This document shows, in pieces, positions 15,647 through 23,492 of a DNA stretch of 50,398 nt. Origin of the DNA: Micromonospora craterilacus (GTDB lineage: Bacteria > Actinomycetota > Actinomycetes > Mycobacteriales > Micromonosporaceae); NCBI RefSeq assembly GCF_003236315.1, contig NZ_POTY01000012.1, forward strand, positions 1 to 50,398, read 5' to 3'. Each line of letters starts with the position of its first letter. The first letter of the stretch is position 1. The translations under genes were made by a program, and so were the position numbers. The notes under the pieces are model-generated. The model was not told where the DNA came from, ran no database searches, and worked only from the letters and a program-made list of their open reading frames with translations.

Positions 15647-16543
15647 GGCGGTGCGGACCAGGACCAGCCCGAGCAGCGCGACCATGATGAGCGCGCCACC
15701 GCCGGCCTGCACCAGCGTCCGGCGCGACTTCGGGGCGTAGGCCAGCACCAGGGCCATGAGCGCGCCGAAGACCAGGCCGCCCAGGTGACCGGCGATCGAG
15801 ATGTTCGGCACGGTGAACGTGAAGATCAGGTTGATCACCAGGATGGGCAGGATGGCCGAGGTGTCCCGGCCCAGCCGCCGCATGATCACGAACATCGCCG
15901 CGAAGAGGCCGAAGACGGCGGTGGAGGCACCGGCCGACATCTGGTTGGGAGCGCTGAACACGTACACGGCGACGTTGCCGCCGAAGCCAGCGATGAAATA
16001 CAGCGCGGCGAAGCGCAGCGGCCCGAGCACCCCCTCCAGCGACCGCCCGAGCACCCAGAGCGCCCACATGTTGAGCAGCAGGTGCACCACGCCGTAGTGC
16101 AGGAACATCGCGGTGACCAGGCGGTACCACTCGCCCTCGGCGACGCCGCCGATGTGGCCGTCGGCGAACATCGCCCGGCCCAGCACGGCACCCCATTCGG
16201 TCAGCGGGGTGCCACCGCCCAACAGGCCGCCGAAGCCGGCGCCGCCGGCCGCCGCGTCCCCACCCCGGTCCGAGGTGATGGAGAGCAGCATGATCAGCAG
16301 GTTGAGGCCGATCAGCGTCTTGGTCACGTAGCCGAGCTGGCCGGCGGCACCGCCGCCAAAGGCGGTACGCGCCGGCCGCACACTACGGCGTCCGTCCGCC
16401 ACGCACTCCGGGCACTGGAACCCGACCGACGCCTCACGCATGCAGTCCGGGCAGATCGACCGGTCGCATCGGGTGCATCGGACGTACGTCTCCCGGCCGG
16501 GGTGGCGGTAGCAGGCCGGGGTGGTCGGCGGGGATTCGCTCAC
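15632..16543 (-). CDS. Rhomboid intramembrane serine protease with N-terminal zinc-binding head
   Basis: A 303-aa protein. Residues 11-47 carry C11, H14, C23, C26, C31, C34, C44 and C47, a B-box or zinc-ribbon-like cluster that probably binds zinc in the cytosol. Six or more membrane helices follow from residue 75. Rhomboid hallmarks are HLLLN (H154, N158), catalytic S207 in SAGASTAVFG and H253 in IAGHLGG. The pairing of zinc head and rhomboid core is common in actinobacteria; substrates are generally unknown. The start is GTG 16543; no strong Shine-Dalgarno is seen. Confidence 0.92.
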   Translation of the reverse strand: MSESPPTTPACYRHPGRETYVRCTRCDRSICPDCMREASVGFQCPECVADGRRSVRPARTAFGGGAAGQLGYVTKTLIGLNLLIMLLSITSDRGGDAAAGGAGFGGLLGGGTPLTEWGAVLGRAMFADGHIGGVAEGEWYRLVTAMFLHYGVVHLLLNMWALWVLGRSLEGVLGPLRFAALYFIAGFGGNVAVYVFSAPNQMSAGASTAVFGLFAAMFVIMRRLGRDTSAILPILVINLIFTFTVPNISIAGHLGGLVFGALMALVLAYAPKSRRTLVQAGGGALIMVALLGLVLVRTAALLG

Positions 16544-16682
16544 CGCTGGCCCCAGGTGCCCGAGCGCTCAATCATGCGAGCAAAGGTACCTCGGCCCACC
16601 AATCAGGCGGACCGGGCCGCGTTCCGGTTGGTCCCGACCCGCCGTGCCCAGGCCCGGCCGGCGGACGGGACCTCGGCGCGCG

Positions 16683-17213
16683 TCACGCCGTGGGACGCTC
16701 GATCTCGACGCGCTCGATGACGACGTCCTGCAGCGGCCGGTCGCTCGGGCCGGTCGGGGTGTTGGCGATCGCCTCGACGACCTTCGCGGACTGCTCGTCG
16801 GCCACCTGCCCGAAGATGGTGTGCCGGTTGTTCAGGTGCGGCGTCGGCGAGACGGTGATGAAGAACTGCGAGCCGTTGGTGCCGGGCCCGGCGTTCGCCA
16901 TCGCCAGCAGGTACGGCCGGTCGAAGCGCAGCTCGGGGTGGAACTCGTCGGCGAAGGTGTAACCCGGGCCGCCGCGACCGGTGCCGGTCGGGTCACCCAT
17001 CTGGATCATGAAGCCGCTGATCACGCGGTGCGAGATGGTGCCGTCGTAGTACGGACCGCTGCCCGGCTTCCCGGTCCGCGGGTCGGTGTACTCGCGCGTG
17101 CCCTCGGCCAGATCGGCGAAGTTACGGACGGTCTTCGGCGCGTGGTTGGGGAAGAGCTCCAGCCGGATCGGGCCGGCGTTGGTGTGCAGAGTGGCGTAGA
17201 CAGCCTCGGCCAC
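16683..17213 (-). CDS. Cyclophilin-type peptidyl-prolyl isomerase
   Basis: A 176-aa cytosolic cyclophilin. ISHRVISGFMIQMGDPTGTG carries the catalytic Arg, and ANAGPGTNGSQFFITVSPTP and NNRHTIFGQV form the rest of the proline-binding pocket. The family catalyses cis-trans isomerisation of Xaa-Pro bonds during protein folding. AAGGAG precedes the GTG at 17213 at good spacing. There is no signal peptide. It is upstream of the rhomboid gene on the same strand with a 139-bp gap that holds nothing recognisable. Confidence 0.95.
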   Translation of the reverse strand: MAEAVYATLHTNAGPIRLELFPNHAPKTVRNFADLAEGTREYTDPRTGKPGSGPYYDGTISHRVISGFMIQMGDPTGTGRGGPGYTFADEFHPELRFDRPYLLAMANAGPGTNGSQFFITVSPTPHLNNRHTIFGQVADEQSAKVVEAIANTPTGPSDRPLQDVVIERVEIERPTA

Positions 17214-17329
17214 GGGTACTCCTTACTCGTTGGTCAGTTCCATGCGGATCCTCCCATGTGCCCGATCTGGACATGCGGAGGCATCCGAAGGTGGAGGATG
17301 AGAAGGAGCAACTCCCAGGAGGTGGGACC

Positions 17330-18061
17330 GTGTTTGGAATCGGGCGGCGCAAGACCCAGGGGCAACTGGCCAGGGCCGAGCTGAACCGTGGCATCGGTCA
17401 CCTGCGGCAGGCCGCGACGCACGCGGCAAGGGGTGCCGGCGCCACGGTCGGCCCGCGGGTGCAGGCGGCCCGTGGTGCCGTCGCGCCGACCGCCGTCATG
17501 GTCCGGGACCGGGCATCGAGCGGCCTCGTGACGACGGCCGCGGCGCTCGCGCCCCTGGCCATGGCCGTACGTAACGCGCAGGCCGAGGCGGCCGGCAGAG
17601 CCGTTGCGGGAAAGAAGGCCGCCACCGCCAAGCAGGCCGCGGTCACCAGAAAGGTCAAGGCGAAGAACATGAAGGCGAAGAGGAAGTCCCGCCGCAGCGG
17701 GACCATGATGGCCGGCCTGCTCGCCGCCGGCGCGGTGGCCGGGCTGGCCGGCGCGATGGCCCTGCGGCGCTACCGCGAGCAGCAGGTGTGGGCGGAGTAC
17801 GACGCCACCACGTCGCTCGAGCCGATGCGCGACGAGGTGGAGACGATCGAGGTACGCACCGCCGGCCCGTCCGGGGCGAGCAAGGGATCGACCGCAGCGG
17901 GCAAGGCGGCGGCCAGCGGGAACGGTGCCGCCACCAAGGCGGCCGCCGCGTCCAAGATCGCCCCGACCGACCAGGTCCCGTCGGTCGCCGAAGGTGCCCG
18001 CGACACCACCGGCCGCCCCGCCGACAACCTCACCAAGGCCGTCAACAAGACCCGCCCCTGA
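17330..18061 (+). CDS. Ala/Lys-rich single-pass membrane protein, unknown
   Basis: A 243-aa protein. Residues 1-95 are helical and Ala/Arg-rich, 95-123 are strongly basic (KVKAKNMKAKRKSRRSG), 124-145 form one hydrophobic helix (MMAGLLAAGAVAGLAGAMAL), and the tail after 175 is low-complexity Ala/Lys/Gly. The GTG at 17330 is chosen because AGGAGG (17318-17323) sits 6 nt upstream; an earlier in-frame GTG at 17258 has no such site. The pattern resembles actinobacterial DUF5324-type proteins, but I cannot confirm this. The basic side should stay in the cytosol. Confidence 0.65.
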   Translation: MFGIGRRKTQGQLARAELNRGIGHLRQAATHAARGAGATVGPRVQAARGAVAPTAVMVRDRASSGLVTTAAALAPLAMAVRNAQAEAAGRAVAGKKAATAKQAAVTRKVKAKNMKAKRKSRRSGTMMAGLLAAGAVAGLAGAMALRRYREQQVWAEYDATTSLEPMRDEVETIEVRTAGPSGASKGSTAAGKAAASGNGAATKAAAASKIAPTDQVPSVAEGARDTTGRPADNLTKAVNKTRP

Positions 18062-18080
18062 CTCCGCACCCGCCTCCGCA

Positions 18081-18158
18081 CCCGCCGATCTTGCACTTTG
18101 CGTCGCCGCACAAGCCACAAAAGCCCCAAGACGGCGACCGAAACTGCAAGATCGCGGG
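18081..18158. repeat. GATCTTGCA intergenic hairpin between convergent genes
   Basis: Left arm 18081-18108 and right arm 18132-18158 are inverted copies matching at 24 of 27 positions with one gap; the core GATCTTGCA is perfect. The loop holds CACAAGCCACAAAAGCC. It occupies the 115-bp gap between the Ala/Lys-rich gene and ubiD. Similar GATCTTGCA hairpins are, as I recall, common in Micromonospora gaps. It is likely a bidirectional terminator. Confidence 0.7.
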
Positions 18159-18176
18159 CAGTGGTGTCGTCGGCCA

Positions 18177-19637
18177 TCAGATGCCGTACTCCTTCCAGCG
18201 CTTGTCGACCAGCGAGGCCACCTCGGGGGACATGGTCATCTCCTCCGGCCAGCCCCGGGTGTAGCCCTCGCTGGGCAGCTTGCGGGTGGCGTCGATGCCC
18301 GCCTTGCCACCCCAGAACTGCTGGTAGGAGGAGTGGTCCAGGTGGTCCACCGGGCCCTCGGTGAGCAGCAGGTCCCGGGCGTAGTCGACGTTGCCGAAGG
18401 CGCGGAAGGCGACCTCGCGGTAGTCGTGCACGTCGCAGTCCTCGTCCACGATCACGATCAGCTTGGTCAGCGACATCATGTGCGCGCCCCAGATCGCGTT
18501 CATCACCTTCTGCGCGTGCTTCGGGTACCGCTTGCGGATCGACACGATCGCGCAGTTGTGGAAGACCCCGGCGGCCGGCAGGTCGTAGTCGACGATGTCC
18601 GGGATGAGGAAGCGCAGCAACGGCGCGAAGATCCGCTCGGTGGCCTTGCCGAGGCCGTGGTCCTCCTGCGGCGGCTTCGAGGTGACGATCGAGTGGTACA
18701 CCGGGTCACGCTGCATGGTCATCGCCTCGACGTGCAGCACCGGGAACGGCTCGACCGGGGTGTAGAAGCCGGTGTGGTCGCCGAACGGCCCCTCCGGCAG
18801 CCGCTCGCCCGGCTCCAGGTAGCCCTCCAGCACCACCTGGGCGTGTGCCGGCACCTGGAGCGGCACGGTCAGACAGTCGACCATCTCGACCCGCTCGCCA
18901 CGCAGGAACCCGGCGAACAGGTATTCGTCGATGTCAGCGGGGAGCGGCGCGCTCGACGCGTAGCTGACCACCGGGTCGCAGCCGATCGCGATGGCGACCG
19001 GCAGCCGCTGGCCGAGCCGCTCGGCGACGGCGTGGTGCGCGGTGGAGTTCTTGTGGATCTGCCAGTGCATGCCGAGGGTGTTGTGGCTGTGCTGCTGGAG
19101 CCGGTACAGCCCGAGGTTCCGCTTGCCGGTCTCCGGGTGCTTGGTGTGGGTCAGCCCGAAGTTGTGGAAGATCCCGCCGTCGCCCGGCCACACCTGGAGT
19201 CCGGGCAGCCGGTTCAGGTCGACATCGCCGCCCCGGTAGACCACCTGCTGACAGGGGGCGGTCTTGACCTTCTTCGGCGGCATCGACTTGAGCTGCATCA
19301 CCTTGCCGATGCCGCCCATCATGCCGGAGAAGCCCATCGGCAGCTCCGGCTTGAGCAGCTCGCCGATCCGGTTGCCGATCTCGTCCAGCGACTCGACGCC
19401 GAGCGCCATCGCGGTGCGCTTCTCGGTGCCGAACAGGTTGATCGCCACCGGCATCTCGCCCCGGGTGGGCCGCTCGAAGAGCAGCGCCGGCCCGTCGGCC
19501 CGGACCGTCCGGGTGACGACCTCGCTGATCTCCAGCGTCGGGTCGACCGGCACGCCGATGCGGTGCAGTTCGCCCTCGCGCTCCAGCGCCGCGAGGAAGT
19601 CCTTCAGATCGGTGTACGGGAACCCACGAGCCGCCAT
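18177..19637 (-). CDS. ubiD: UbiD-family decarboxylase (menaquinone biosynthesis type)
   Basis: A 486-aa enzyme of normal UbiD length. The signature EGPFGDHTGFYTP holds the conserved Glu, and HNCAIVSIRKRYPKHAQKVM is a second conserved block. The family removes a carboxylate from aromatic or alkene acids using prenylated FMN made by a UbiX partner, which is not in this window. In actinobacteria this gene often sits near haem and cytochrome c genes and is assigned to menaquinone synthesis. The ATG at 19637 is used; the in-frame extension upstream would only read through the repeat at 19667-19724. Confidence 0.92.
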   Translation of the reverse strand: MAARGFPYTDLKDFLAALEREGELHRIGVPVDPTLEISEVVTRTVRADGPALLFERPTRGEMPVAINLFGTEKRTAMALGVESLDEIGNRIGELLKPELPMGFSGMMGGIGKVMQLKSMPPKKVKTAPCQQVVYRGGDVDLNRLPGLQVWPGDGGIFHNFGLTHTKHPETGKRNLGLYRLQQHSHNTLGMHWQIHKNSTAHHAVAERLGQRLPVAIAIGCDPVVSYASSAPLPADIDEYLFAGFLRGERVEMVDCLTVPLQVPAHAQVVLEGYLEPGERLPEGPFGDHTGFYTPVEPFPVLHVEAMTMQRDPVYHSIVTSKPPQEDHGLGKATERIFAPLLRFLIPDIVDYDLPAAGVFHNCAIVSIRKRYPKHAQKVMNAIWGAHMMSLTKLIVIVDEDCDVHDYREVAFRAFGNVDYARDLLLTEGPVDHLDHSSYQQFWGGKAGIDATRKLPSEGYTRGWPEEMTMSPEVASLVDKRWKEYGI

Positions 19638-19666
19638 GTCAGCAAGTCTCCCCCACCCCCCGCCAG

Positions 19667-19724
19667 GTGAAAGGAGGGGCCCCTTCTTAACGCCTCCGGT
19701 AGAGCAGGGGCCCCTTGTTAACAC
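19667..19724 (+). repeat. 58-bp GTTAAC/GGGGCCC element, intergenic copy 1
   Basis: The element starts GTGAAAGGAGGGGCCCC and ends GGGGCCCCTTGTTAACAC. It holds two GGGGCCCC palindromes and a central TAACGCCTCCGGTAGAG. It matches the reverse complement of 24144-24201 along its whole length with only a few substitutions. It lies upstream of both ubiD (minus) and the hydrolase gene (plus). Confidence 0.85.
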
Positions 19725-19787
19725 TCAGCGGCATGGACGGGAGCCGGCCGGGTAGTCGAGCGGCCCGACGAGAGCGGAGGGCCGACC

Positions 19788-20660
19788 ATGGGTGGCGGAC
19801 GGGTTCCGGCAGGGTTCGCCGAGCAGCGGACACAGGTCGGCGACGTCGCCGTCAACTACGTCCGGGGCGGCAACGGCCCCACGCTGGTGCTGCTGCACGG
19901 CTATCCGCAGTCCTGGTACATGTGGCGCCACGTGCTGCCGGAGCTGGGGCAGTCGTACGAGGTGATCGCGCCGGACCTGCGGGGCTTCGGCGACAGCGAC
20001 GCCCCGTCCGGCGGCTACGACAAGAAGACCCTCGCCGGTGACGTGCACGGGCTGCTCACCAGCCTGGGCCTGGACCGCGACCTGCGGCTGGTCGGCCACG
20101 ACATCGGCACCATGGTCGCGTACGCGTACGCCGCGGCCCACCCGGACCGGATCAGCCGGCTGGTACTCAGCGAGGCGCCGATCCCCGATGAGAGCATCTA
20201 CACCTTCCCGGCGCTGACGGCCGCCGGCCCGGCGGTGTGGAACTTCGGCTTCTTCAGCCTGACCAACGGACTGCCGGAGCAGCTCGTCGCCGGCCGAGAG
20301 GCGCTCTGGGTCGACCGGTTCACCGACTCGCTGATGATCCGCAAGGGCAGCCTGGACGCGACGGACATCGAGGAGTATGCCCGGCACCTGCGTGACGAGG
20401 CCCACCTGCGGGCAAGCTTCGAATGCTTCCGCGCGTTCGGGCAGGACGTCGCCGACAACGCCGGGTACCGGAAGTCGAAGCTGCCCATGCCGGTGCTCGC
20501 CATCGGCGCGCAGGCGAGCCTCGGCGGCCAGGTGGCCGAGCAGGTCCGCCGGTACGCCGACACGGTGACCGGCCAGGTCGTCGAGGACAGCGGCCACTGG
20601 CTCTTCGAGGAACAGCCCGCCGAACTCACCGCCCTGCTGCTGCCCTTCCTCCAAGCCTGA
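19788..20660 (+). CDS. Alpha/beta hydrolase, epoxide-hydrolase/haloacid-dehalogenase-like
   Basis: A 290-aa enzyme. LLHGYPQSWYMW is the HGxP oxyanion region, D105 in VGHDIGTMVAYAY is the nucleophile and H270 in EDSGHWLFEEQP is the general base. An Asp nucleophile points to the epoxide hydrolase/dehalogenase branch rather than esterases. The cap domain spans about residues 135-215. CGGAGG lies 7 nt before the ATG. No signal peptide is seen. The substrate is unknown. Confidence 0.88.
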   Translation: MGGGRVPAGFAEQRTQVGDVAVNYVRGGNGPTLVLLHGYPQSWYMWRHVLPELGQSYEVIAPDLRGFGDSDAPSGGYDKKTLAGDVHGLLTSLGLDRDLRLVGHDIGTMVAYAYAAAHPDRISRLVLSEAPIPDESIYTFPALTAAGPAVWNFGFFSLTNGLPEQLVAGREALWVDRFTDSLMIRKGSLDATDIEEYARHLRDEAHLRASFECFRAFGQDVADNAGYRKSKLPMPVLAIGAQASLGGQVAEQVRRYADTVTGQVVEDSGHWLFEEQPAELTALLLPFLQA

Positions 20661-20681
20661 CGGGCTGCCCGGTCAGATCGC

Positions 20682-20774
20682 GTCAACGGAGACGGCGAGC
20701 TGGCCGACGTGCCGGAGGTCGCCTACCAGGTCACCTTGCGGGTCGACGAAACCCTGAGCCGCCGCCCCGGTTGA
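20682..20774 (+). pseudogene. Possible C-terminal remnant of a lost gene
   Basis: This is an open frame of 30 codons ending at TGA 20772-20774, reading VNGDGELADVPEVAYQ and VTLRVDETLSRRPG. G or C fills 27 of 30 third positions, like real genes here, yet there is no start codon or ribosome site at its head. It is in frame with the hydrolase gene just upstream, after that gene's stop. It may be the decayed end of another gene. The rest of 20661-20826 holds nothing recognisable. Confidence 0.35.
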
Positions 20775-20826
20775 CCGGGAAGCAGTGCATCCGGCCCGGC
20801 CAGGCCCGGGTTCCTGCGTCACGTCC

Positions 20827-21822
20827 TCACAGACCGCCGTACGAGTGCAGGCCCTCGAAGAAGATGTTCACGCCGAACAGGTTCATCAGCACGGTCAGGA
20901 AGCCGAGGATGGCCAGCCAGGCGGTGACGTTCCGCTTCACGCTCGGTGTCGCCCGGGCGTGCAGGTAACCGGCGTACACCACCCAGGAGATGAACGCCCA
21001 GGTCTCCTTCGGGTCCCAGCCCCACGGCCGGCCCCAGGCCGCCTCGGCCCAGATCGCCCCGGCGATCACCGCGAAGGTGAAGACCGGGAACGAGAAGGCG
21101 TGCAGCACGAAGGTGAGTCGCTCCAGGCCGGCCGCCGCCGGCAGCCGCTTCGCCAAGGTGTACGGGAAGCTGCGCTTGCCCTGCTCGTAGCCGGCCCGCA
21201 TCAGGTACGCCATCGCGGGCACCACGCCGAGCAGGAACAGCCCGGAGGCGAAGACGATGGTCGACACGTGCACGATGAACCAGTACGAGTTGAGCGCCGG
21301 CACCAGCGGCACGATCGGCGTGTAGAGCACCAGCTCGGCGGTGGCCAGGAGCAGCGCCATGACCAGGTTCAGGAACAGCCCGAGGCGGCGCAGCGACGGC
21401 ATCTTCACCAGCACCACCAGCCAGGCGGCGGCACCGATGAACGAGACCGTGAGCACGAACTCGTACATGTTGCCCCACGGCATCCGGTCGGCGGCGAGGC
21501 CACGGGTGACCAGCCCGACCAGGTGCAACGCGGCGCCCAGGGCGGTCATCACCACGGCGATCCGGCCGGCCAGCTCGGCACGCCGCGCGGTCCGCTCGGC
21601 CCCGGTCTGGGCGGCGGTGACGGCGGCGCTTCCCGCTCCGCCGACGGAGCCGGTCACGCCCGTGGCGCCGCCGCCGACCGCCGCGCCGACCAGTTCGCGG
21701 GCGGGTGCCGCGACGACCTTGGCGCGTGCGTTGCCGAGCGCGTACTCGACCGCGTGGCTGATCATCGCCAGCAGGTACACCATGGTGGCGATCGACACCA
21801 CCTGGTCGGAGAGTGCGGACAT
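20827..21822 (-). CDS. ccsB: Cytochrome c biogenesis protein CcsB/ResC (haem handling)
   Basis: A 331-aa membrane protein of System II cytochrome c assembly. The hallmark tryptophan-rich loop is WGWDPKETWAFISWVVYAGY near the C terminus, and conserved His residues lie in the helices (AMISHAVEYAL, WFIVHVSTIVF, LTFVLHAFSFPVF). With ResB it carries haem outward and attaches it to apocytochrome CxxCH. A Gly/Ala-rich insert (residues about 40-80) follows the first helix. The ATG at 21822 overlaps the resB stop by one base (TGATG); a GTG three bases upstream is also possible. Confidence 0.93.
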   Translation of the reverse strand: MSALSDQVVSIATMVYLLAMISHAVEYALGNARAKVVAAPARELVGAAVGGGATGVTGSVGGAGSAAVTAAQTGAERTARRAELAGRIAVVMTALGAALHLVGLVTRGLAADRMPWGNMYEFVLTVSFIGAAAWLVVLVKMPSLRRLGLFLNLVMALLLATAELVLYTPIVPLVPALNSYWFIVHVSTIVFASGLFLLGVVPAMAYLMRAGYEQGKRSFPYTLAKRLPAAAGLERLTFVLHAFSFPVFTFAVIAGAIWAEAAWGRPWGWDPKETWAFISWVVYAGYLHARATPSVKRNVTAWLAILGFLTVLMNLFGVNIFFEGLHSYGGL

Positions 21823-23492
21823 CACTCGGCTCCTTCTCGCGCCCCGGCGCCAGCCTCGACTCCGGAGCCGGCGCCGGCTTCACCGCCCCGCTCGTCGCCG
21901 CGAATCGCGGACACCAGCTGGGCGAACTCGGCGGCGAACCCGGGATGCTCGGTACGCGGCAGGCCAGCCACCTCGACCAAACTACTACCGCCCGTCGGAG
22001 ATCCACCGTCGGGGTACCCGGAACCGTCGGCCGAGCCAGCGGGCAGCACCCGGACGAAGATCCGCCGACGCCGGACGAACAGCGAGCCCATCAGCCCGAG
22101 CACCAGTCCGACGGAGCTGACCAGCAGCAGCATCGTGCCCGGGTCGTGCCGCACGGACAGCACTATGTACCGTCCCGTGCCCACGAACTCGACCGTGGTG
22201 CCGTCGTCCAGCGTCCAGCTCTCGCCCATCCGCAGCTGCTTCTGGCCGATCTCGGTAAGCCGGCCGTTGCGTACCTGACGCTGGTCGAGCTGGTAGACCG
22301 AGCCGGGGATGCCGGCGTCCAGGCCCAGGTTGCCCCGATAGGCGATCAGGTCGAGCAGCGGGTTCTGCTCGGTCGGATACTCGGACCGGGTGAACGGGGG
22401 CTGCTGCGGCGCGGTCGGCAGGTACAGGCCGGAGAAGGCCACCTGGAGGTTCGGGTCCCGCTCACCGGTGTCCGGGTTGACGTTGGCGTCCGGGAAGGCG
22501 GCCAGCCCCTCGCTGGTCAACCCGATGTCGCCGGTGGTGAGGAACGGGAGGTTACTGGTCTGGGTGTTCCCGAACCGGTCGGTGTAGCGGATCAGCGGGA
22601 CATAGCCGTGCCCGAGCAGGTAGACGTTCGCACCGTCGAGGCGCAGCGGCGAGTTGACCGAGAACTCCGCCGGACGCGGCGCGCCGCCGTACTCGTCGAC
22701 GGTGACCTTCGCGTTGAAGTACGAGGGCTGGCCGCTCGGCAGGAACCGGGCGTCGAACTCGTCCAGCTGCATGCAGAAGCGGGGCAGGTCGTCGCCGACC
22801 CGCGGGCCGAGTTTCGCCTCGGCGTACTGCTGACGGGTGTTGCAGAAGACGCCGTCCGGGCCGGCGACGAGCAGCCGGTTGCCGTGCCACCCGTACCAGG
22901 AGCCGAGCGCCACGCCGACCAGCACCACCACCATCGAGGTGTGGAAGATCAGGTTGCCGGTCTCCTTGAGGTAGCCCTTCTCGGCGGAGACCTCGTCGCC
23001 GCGGACCACCACCCGCCACCGCCGGCGCCGCAGCGTCTCGGCGACCGCCGCCGCACCCCCGGCCGGGGCGGGCAGCACCTCGTGCTGCGGCAGCCGCTCC
23101 AGCCGCTTCGGTACGGCCGGCGGCGCTGCCCGCAGCGCCCGGACGTGGTCGCGTAGCCGGGGCGTGATGCACCCGATCAGCGAGGTGAAGAGCAGCAGGT
23201 AGATCGCGGAGAACCAGACCGAGCCGAACGCCTCGAACGCGCCCACCCGGTCGAGCATCGGGGCCAGCTCGGGGTACGCGGTGTAGAAGTCGCGTACGTC
23301 CTCCGGGTTGACGCCGCGCTGCGGCAGCACCGAGCCGGGGATCGCGGCGACCGCGAGCAGGAAGAGCAACACCAGCGCGGTACGCATGCTGGTCAGCTGC
23401 CGCCACGAGTTGCGCAGCAGGGCGAGCACCGGGTTGGGGCGGCGCCGGGGTGCCTCGGCCGGCGCGGCCGGCCGGTCGTCCACGGCGGTCAT
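21822..23492 (-). CDS. resB: Cytochrome c biogenesis protein ResB/Ccs1
   Basis: A 556-aa membrane protein. Helices occur near residues 37-55 (RTALVLLFLLAVAAIPGSVLP), 90-110, 185-205 (HTSMVVVLVGVALGSWYG) and 465-485. A large extracytoplasmic domain lies between the third and fourth helices. Conserved His in LIFHTSMVV and the GSVLPQRG start are typical of ResB. It is the partner of CcsB in haem delivery. The C-terminal 60 residues are low-complexity Gly/Ala/Glu. The ATG at 23492 overlaps the ccdA stop by one base. Confidence 0.93.
   Translation of the reverse strand: MTAVDDRPAAPAEAPRRRPNPVLALLRNSWRQLTSMRTALVLLFLLAVAAIPGSVLPQRGVNPEDVRDFYTAYPELAPMLDRVGAFEAFGSVWFSAIYLLLFTSLIGCITPRLRDHVRALRAAPPAVPKRLERLPQHEVLPAPAGGAAAVAETLRRRRWRVVVRGDEVSAEKGYLKETGNLIFHTSMVVVLVGVALGSWYGWHGNRLLVAGPDGVFCNTRQQYAEAKLGPRVGDDLPRFCMQLDEFDARFLPSGQPSYFNAKVTVDEYGGAPRPAEFSVNSPLRLDGANVYLLGHGYVPLIRYTDRFGNTQTSNLPFLTTGDIGLTSEGLAAFPDANVNPDTGERDPNLQVAFSGLYLPTAPQQPPFTRSEYPTEQNPLLDLIAYRGNLGLDAGIPGSVYQLDQRQVRNGRLTEIGQKQLRMGESWTLDDGTTVEFVGTGRYIVLSVRHDPGTMLLLVSSVGLVLGLMGSLFVRRRRIFVRVLPAGSADGSGYPDGGSPTGGSSLVEVAGLPRTEHPGFAAEFAQLVSAIRGDERGGEAGAGSGVEAGAGAREGAE

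Noticed and set aside
17258..17329. Longer N terminus for the Ala/Lys-rich protein (GTG 17258)
   Set aside because: A strong AGGAGG immediately before GTG 17330 decides for the shorter form.
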